Below, in pieces: positions 58,341-64,000 of a stretch of 64,000 bases of DNA; positions within the stretch are counted from its first letter, which is position 1, and every line of letters begins with the position of its first letter. The stretch is from Chrysaora quinquecirrha (taxonomy: Eukaryota > Cnidaria > Scyphozoa > Semaeostomeae > Pelagiidae): assembly GCA_014526335.1 (NCBI GenBank), contig JACTAT010000001.1:4516596-4580595 (forward strand), given 5' to 3'. A program made the translations under genes and the position numbers. Under the pieces are notes generated by a model. That model was not told the origin of the DNA, ran no database searches, and saw only the letters and a list, made by a program, of their open reading frames with translations.

Positions 58341-59250
58341 AGGACTTCAACAAGTTAAACATCCAAGTTTGATTCGGTTTTCTTTTTCGACCTTAAAAAA
58401 AACTTCGCAACGTTTGGCTGGGGCATAAACCCGGCTTCAATCAAAAGAGTTGAGAAAAAGAGTCACAAAATTATTGAAAAGCAACCTCAAATTATCTTTA
58501 ACCTTCTGCAAAAAGAACTTTCCGTTTTTACAATCATTAAGGTTATATATAAAACAATTTATTTAATATTGTTACAGATTGTAATAAGCCAAAACTTCAA
58601 AACATTTCAAGCAAATTCAATCGAGCTCCACAGGGCAAGTAATAGGGAATTTTAAGACTTAAAATCTTCACAATAATCATAAACTCGAAATCGTGGGTCA
58701 CATCTCTATGAACTTTAGCAAGATCTCTCTAGCCGTGAGCTGCCCTTCCTGAAGAACGTACAATAGGATCTATTGCATAATGAGTGACTGAAAAGGGCGG
58801 TGCAGGCAATTGTTGAACAAACACAATATTCATATTACTGTACAAGGGAGATGGGTTCTTACAATTAGGGTTGATAGGGGTTCCATCGCAGAAGCCAGTG
58901 TCCTTAGGTCCTTATTTCTAATCGTATAACCTATAGGTTTACAGACTTGCTCCTGTTTTCCCGTTATTTATTTGGTGCGGAGGACAGCACATTGTTGCAA
59001 CCACTGCGAAGGAGCCACTTGAAAGTAGGGTAGGAAAACATTTTTCTCTCCTCTCTCTTATGTACGCCCTCGAAGGGGTTACCGAAGGTACTGTTTTCAA
59101 CAACACTGATCAAATAAAAAATAGACTTGAAGCAAGTCTAATATATTTAGGGCACGCTTTATTTTACTGTGCCGAAGAACGAAAATCTTCAAAATTAGAT
59201 GCAACGTCTAACATCTGTAACATAGCAACGATTGTAATAGACCATTTCAA

Positions 59251-59625
59251 AAGGGCCCCGTTTAAAAATTGAAAATTAGGTCATAGAAATTTCGACTTCA
59301 GATTCCAATTCAGCACCTTCTTTTTAGTGTTGAGCAAAAGTTTTATGCTTCTAGTCCTTGAAATATTGATTTTATGGTGTTAAAAGTTTGAAATTCTATA
59401 AAGGATTTGACCGTGAAAAATCGCGGGAGGGGGTGCAATTTTACACCCTCCATCATTTTACACGGTCAAATCCCTTATAAATTTTCAAACTTCTAATCGC
59501 TATAGAATCAAAGGACTAGAAGCGTAAAAATTTGCCTGAACACTAAAAAGAAGGTGCTGGATTTGAATCTGAAGTCGATATTCCTCTATGACGTAATTTT
59601 CAATCTTTTTTGAAAACGAGGCCCT
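59251..59625. mobile_element. Large fold-back element near ARID1 3' end
   Basis: Two arms of about 160 bp are inverted and roughly 85% alike: ATTGAAAATTAGGTCATAGA pairs with the complement of TCTATGACGTAATTTTCAAT. The outer ends read GGGCCCCGTTT and its partner AAACGAGGCCC. The loop is around GGGAGGGGGTGCAATTTTAC. Confidence 0.7.
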
Positions 59626-59809
59626 TAGTTGAAATGGTTTGAATCAACGGTTAGATTTGCCTTTCTCTAGCTTACGACTAAAACCCTTTCACCCGTTGCA
59701 ACGTTTCTTACACGTAACTTGGGAAAACAAAATGATTTGTATGACTTATTATTTATAATTATTTTGCTTAGGCTAGGAGGCGTTTAAAAAAGATACATAA
59801 TTTGTTCTT

Positions 59810-62800
59810 CTATCTCAATTCGTACATAATCTCTGATAAAATTTTCAGTACACTTGTATCCATCATCTGCGACGTCGCTAACGATAACAGTCTGTGTACG
59901 TACGGTAAAAACGGCGAGCGGTCGTCTGTTCCACGGGACAAACAAAGTAAGATATCAGCCGCTCGCCGCAGCATGTTGACGCTCGTTCCGCATACATCTT
60001 CAGCGCTCAGTCCTGGTTGCACAACACCTCCAGCGGATACATACGATGACGTATTTCTTTCAGCTTCTTCCAAAAACAACAGTATGCTGCCAATGCAAGA
60101 CTTCTGATCTAATATTAACGGGACAGCGTTATCACCGTGCGCAAGGTTATCCAGTACGACGACGGCGAACTCTCGAACTGGTATCGACGTTCGGATACCG
60201 ATAGCTTTGACGAGTTCTTTAAAAACGAGTTTCAGTCGGCTAATCGGTGGCGTAGCGAGTATCAGATCCACGTTGTTGTCGGTAATGCTTAGTTTAGCTA
60301 ATGTCTCTAGAGCTAGTCTCTTTGGCGATAACGCGTACTTGTTTGGAGCGGTCGGCATTGGATCCAACGCAGCCGAAGACTTGCAAACAACCCAATGGAG
60401 TAGACTATCAAGTAATGGCAGAACAATCTGTTCTGAATATTTCGATAAGTCTATCTGTCCGGCTACGTTTGCTAAGATAACAAGAACATTCTCTTGTACC
60501 GCCCTGAGGCCTTCCAAACACGGTCCGCTGACTGAAGGTTGGACAATCTCATGTGGAACGACCTCAGAATCCTCCTGCGTGAGTCGAAATTCCGAATGAT
60601 CAGTGACCGGGTGTTCATGCTGGTATAATAATAGCCGTCCAGTGAGCAGTAACAATCCGGGATGATTTGCTAAATCATTATCGTTCCCGGAGACGAAAGA
60701 CAACGAACGGAATATGTTTGAAACGGCAACAAGACGAGCGACGATTGATTCTCGTATCTCCGTTCGTGAACAAAACGGTGAATTTTCGGGGGTAAATGCT
60801 TCCTGGCATGGTACTTTGCCTCGATTTTCGTTATTCAACCTGTTTTTTAAATATCCTATGAACTCCTTTGATGTATCAAGGTATTGCTTTGTATAATCTA
60901 AATCTAACTCTAGTGTGTTGCATAATTCCTCTACGGTCTCGTCTAGTATGACTTTAGGCTTTAGCAAATCTTCCTCTAGGATGGTCATTGCTTTGAAGTA
61001 CTCAAAAGAGGCTAAGTTTGACGAGGACTTCGAATCAGGCTCGTTTTCTGTTTTATCCTGTGATTCTTCTGTTTTATCGTGCGATTCTTCCGTTTTATCG
61101 AGCGTCTCTTCTTTGTTACCGTGCGATTCTTCCGTTTTATCGCACGTTTCTTCTTTCTTATCTTGCGATTCTTCCGTTTTATCGTGCGATTCCTCCATCT
61201 TATCGTGCGATTCTCCCGTCTTATCGTGCGATTCTTCCGTCTTATCGTGCGATTTTTTCGTTTTATCGTGCGATTCTTCCATTTTATTGCGCGTTTCTAC
61301 CGTTTCTTTGCCATTTTCCGTTTTATCGTGCGTTTCTTCTTTTTTATCACGCGTTTTTTCCCTTGCGTTATTTGATTTATCCATGTTTTCGTTTACCTTA
61401 CCAGATTCGGCGTTTAACTTTAACACACCGCGAGGTTTATCGTTATTTCCGTGCGTGTCTCCAACATCACTCGCTTTCTCGCTTATATTCAAATTCTTGA
61501 CTTCTATGCCATTCACAGGTGCGCAGCACAAACTGTTTTCCTCGCTTCCTTTGAGAACCGACAAAGAATCTTTCTCTTTACTTGTCGGGAGATCCAACTT
61601 TACATGATTGAGTAGTTTATCCGCAATTTTATTCACTTTATTCATTTTCTGTTGCTTATTCCTTTTCAATTCTTTGATAGCATCAGTCAAAGACACATTT
61701 TCAGAAACCCCTTTCACATTTATCACAAAATCAAGTTTCCGCTTGGCACCATCCGTTACATCATTTCCGTTTTCTGCATCGCTAATTTCGTTTCCGGTGA
61801 CTCCTTTCCGCTTCCAGAATCATCATTTCCGTTTCCTGTAATTTCACTTCCGTTTCGTGAAACTTCACTTCCGTTTCCTGCAACAATGCTCCTTGTGCAC
61901 TCATCAGCTATAACTATACTCTGCCCTTCCGATTCTATTTCAGATTGTTCAGTTTCCGGTGCAGCTTCACAGGTCTGTCTTTTTCTTGGAAATGCCAGCT
62001 GAATATGTGAAGTATCATCGCCACCTCCTTCCTTCCACGTGTTCTCCGTGACATTATAAACATCACAATCACTCTCTCGGACACAATAAGACGCCACCGT
62101 TGCTGTATAACTTGTCTTTGCATTTTTAACAACTCCAACCCATAGATCGTTGAGAGTTTCTTTGCTAGTCCGTTTCCGGTCTTTAGTAGCTTTTGGGTTG
62201 CTTATTTTATCTGTTTCAAGAACAATAAGCGCCTCCACATCATCCAGCAAGCCAAATGCATCAATACAGCATCTTCTAAAGTGGTCCATTAGGGTATCTA
62301 ATAGTCCAGGTAGCTGCGGCAAATGAAAGTAAGATATTGTTTTGTCATCATGAAGCAAGATGTTCAAAGTGTCAATCGCCCATGTGCATTCAGCAAGCAT
62401 GCCAGATTTCAGTGACATCATGATACGCCAGGCTTCCACTGGCCCTATGTAAATAAAGAGACAAATATCTTTCAGCAATTACAGTACACATGTAGACTTA
62501 CTACATGAGTCGTAGATTTCGCTGCCTTAACCTTAATTCAATTCATTCAAAAAATGTAAAATAAAAAAATAGTTGTTGCTGTTGTTAATGGCGGCAGCTC
62601 AAACTAGTTTAACGTAGAGGCCTATTCACCCTGTGGAAGAGGTTGGGGGTCGCCACATCTTCAACGGAACAAATTAATGAACTCGAGGCAACGAGTTTCA
62701 GTCCGTTTTTCCTCACTGAAATATTATAAGTCGTAGTATGAGCGGGCTGTGTTGCGTGGGGGGCTGGGAGCGAATCTACGACTTTTGTAGTGAGTCTAGT

Positions 62801-63972
62801 ACAGATCAACCCAAGTTTTTGAACGCAGCTTTTTTAGGTTTTTACAACGAGGTGTATTACAACGAAGTGTGTATTACAACGAGGTGTGTATACCATAATC
62901 AGAGTGTAGATTCTTCAAATAAGGTCGAAAACACTTGCCACATAAACTAAGTATGATTTAAGGTTTAGCAGCTTTAACAGTCCCTAATTTATATATTTGA
63001 CCACAAATAAAATTAACATACAAAACCAAGTTGCATCTTAACCACTTTGAGTTGCTGGAAACTCTGTATTAAGGAGCCTCTTTGGATATCAGGCTAAAAT
63101 GGGTCTTATTTACTGGGTAGAAAATATCATTTCAGCCTATAGGTTCTTAAGAAGTAAAGGTTCTTATGTGCGGATTTTTACTGTAGTACCATCAACAATG
63201 ATTGTGAAACAAACAAAAATTTCCCATATTTGAAAGTTTAGTCTAGTCCAAACGTTAAAAAGATATCATCATTCAAACTGTCACAGCCAAAAGCCGTACC
63301 CACCACCACCATTAGACAAGGCATAACACGTTAGCGAATCTATACACACTGCCGTGGCGGATGCGCACTCCTTCGTTGGTATTTTTGGGTACTGTGGTGT
63401 GGATAGACACTACTGTAGTGAGTTGTTATGCTTGATGTTAATGTTTATGCATGAGGAGTTATTGAAATAATCATTTTTAAATTTTACTCACCAAGCTCTT
63501 TAGAGGTCAACTTCGGACGTTTACTAAGCAGCGGTTTGGTGTTCTCGATTGAGTCCGGAGGAAAGATAAGAGCCTCTCTTTTGATGTTTGCATGAAGACT
63601 TGTCTTTTGTTGTGACTGACCGGGCACCAGATCAGTTGTTCCGGGTGTGCTGGATCGTTTTGGTTTGAGTGGGATGTTAGGTCCTTTGTTCGTTGGCCAG
63701 GGTGATTCTTGATCTTTCTGAATTGAAAGAAAGCCTTTGAGTTTATTTGACATTCTTTGGTCTTTGAACTGTTGACTTCTACTTGCCGGAACTTGTTGTT
63801 GTGCTGGCATCCAGGGTGACCTTTGCAGACCTTCGGGAAACAGTTCTGGAGGACGTGCTGGAAAGTTCCTAGGCCATGAAGGTGACAATGGGTTTTGCTG
63901 CATGGGACCAGGAAAAGACTGTCCCCCGCCATAAGGTTGGTTTGGGTTTCGCTGGAATGTCGGATTTGGCCT
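59810..63972 (-). CDS. ARID1: ARID1 (BAF250) SWI/SNF subunit, C-terminal part; 5' end outside window
   Basis: Subunit of the BAF chromatin-remodelling complex, nuclear. Two exons are seen: 63492-63972 (further 5' exons lie off the window) and 59810-62444, which ends at a TAG. The junction reads [22 protein letters not shown] and is in frame (phase 1), as in ARID1A/B. BAF250_C follows: [105 protein letters not shown]. The ARID DNA-binding domain should lie upstream and is not in view. A one-base frameshift near 61790 separates the two halves of the last exon. An LXXLL-like segment is present ([10 protein letters not shown]). Confidence 0.92.
61030..61370 (-). repeat. HDKTEES-type heptad repeat inside ARID1
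   Basis: Coding tandem repeat of a 21-nt unit giving about 16 imperfect copies of (H/Q/C)DK(T/M/K)EES or related heptads between the BAF250_C halves. The peptide is highly charged, without hydrophobic positions, and predicted disordered. The opposite strand is open in several frames across it only because of the repeat. Confidence 0.9.
61756..61805 (-). other. One-base frameshift in ARID1 last exon
   Basis: The upstream frame (from 62444) reads through SGSGKES and stops with TAA at 61756. The downstream frame opens just after a TGA near 61806 and runs to the real stop at 59810. The two overlap by about 50 nt and both resemble the local Gly/Asn-rich repeat (NGSE, NGND). Either a real indel or a consensus error in a GGAAACGGAAATGATG-like repeat; no credible intron fits. 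Confidence 0.75.
63331..63445. repeat. CCACCACAGT-rich repeat, partial copy 3
   Basis: Begins TTAGCGAATCTATACACACT like copy 1, then GGTATTTTTGGGTACTGTGG. It lies in the ARID1 intron 62445-63491; the rest of that intron shows nothing I recognise. Confidence 0.6.
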
Positions 63973-64000
63973 CTGAAAACGCATGAAAGATGACATTGGG

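Larger units (their letters stand above)
57072..59809. promoter_or_regulatory. Intergenic region between ARID1 3' end and dynein 5' end
   Basis: Holds the presumed 5' UTR and promoter of the dynein gene (right of 57071) and the ARID1 3' UTR (left of 59810). I see no TATA box or clear core promoter. The stretch around 57480-57730 is relatively rich in CpG and most likely promoter-proximal. The region also contains the hairpin at 58296-58340 and the fold-back element at 59251-59625. On the plus strand, 58080-58275 ends AATAAAGAAATG plus an A-run, like a retrotransposed 3' tail. Confidence 0.4.

Noticed and set aside
60915..61607. 230-codon and other plus-strand frames opposite ARID1
   Set aside because: Antisense of the 21-nt heptad repeat; Ser/Cys-only periodic composition and no conserved domain.

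Overview
This is a window of an intron-rich, AT-rich animal nuclear genome. Two protein-coding genes lie head-to-tail on the minus strand, so both read from high to low coordinates. Both run off the window: the first loses its 3' end at the left edge, the second its 5' end at the right edge. Long spliceosomal introns, tRNA- and 5S-derived SINEs, many short DNA-transposon derivatives and the metazoan gene ARID1 point to an animal. An early-branching marine invertebrate such as a cnidarian or sponge is my guess, not a demonstration.

Gene 1 (512-57071, minus) is a divergent dynein heavy chain. I rebuilt 75 exons by requiring splice sites, matching phases and dynein-like peptide order. Together they encode about 4,080 residues: N-terminal tail (exons 1-15), linker (16-36), AAA1 (37-43), AAA2 (44-51), AAA3 (52-59), AAA4 (60-67), stalk and stalk head (68-71), then CC2 and the start of AAA5 (72-75). 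AAA6 and the C-terminus lie beyond base 1. The AAA sites are partly degenerate: AAA1 and AAA2 keep Walker A lysine and threonine, AAA3 has GK-Ala, and AAA4 has lost its P-loop. This suggests a DNHD1-type non-canonical dynein heavy chain; that assignment is inference. Exon 72 carries a one-base frameshift.

Within gene 1, a 2.25 kb tandem duplication (46.1-50.7 kb) carries two copies of a two-exon cassette. Reading phases forbid joining one full cassette to the next, while each fits alone between its neighbours. This predicts mutually exclusive splicing, unless the duplication is a misassembled second haplotype.

Gene 2 (59810 to beyond 64000, minus) is the C-terminal part of an ARID1 (BAF250) SWI/SNF subunit. 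Its large last exon holds the BAF250_C domain, interrupted by a lineage-specific HDKTEES-type heptad repeat and by a one-base frameshift. The 2.7 kb between the genes (57072-59809) holds a fold-back element and a perfect 19-bp hairpin, and presumably the gene 1 promoter.

The introns are full of repeats: about 14 copies of one MITE family, PIF/Harbinger-, hAT- and pogo-like elements with visible target duplications, several SINE families, non-LTR retrotransposon tails, a 46-bp double-palindrome minisatellite that fills one intron, and many simple repeats. There is no CRISPR array, bacterial operon, rRNA operon or convincing functional tRNA.
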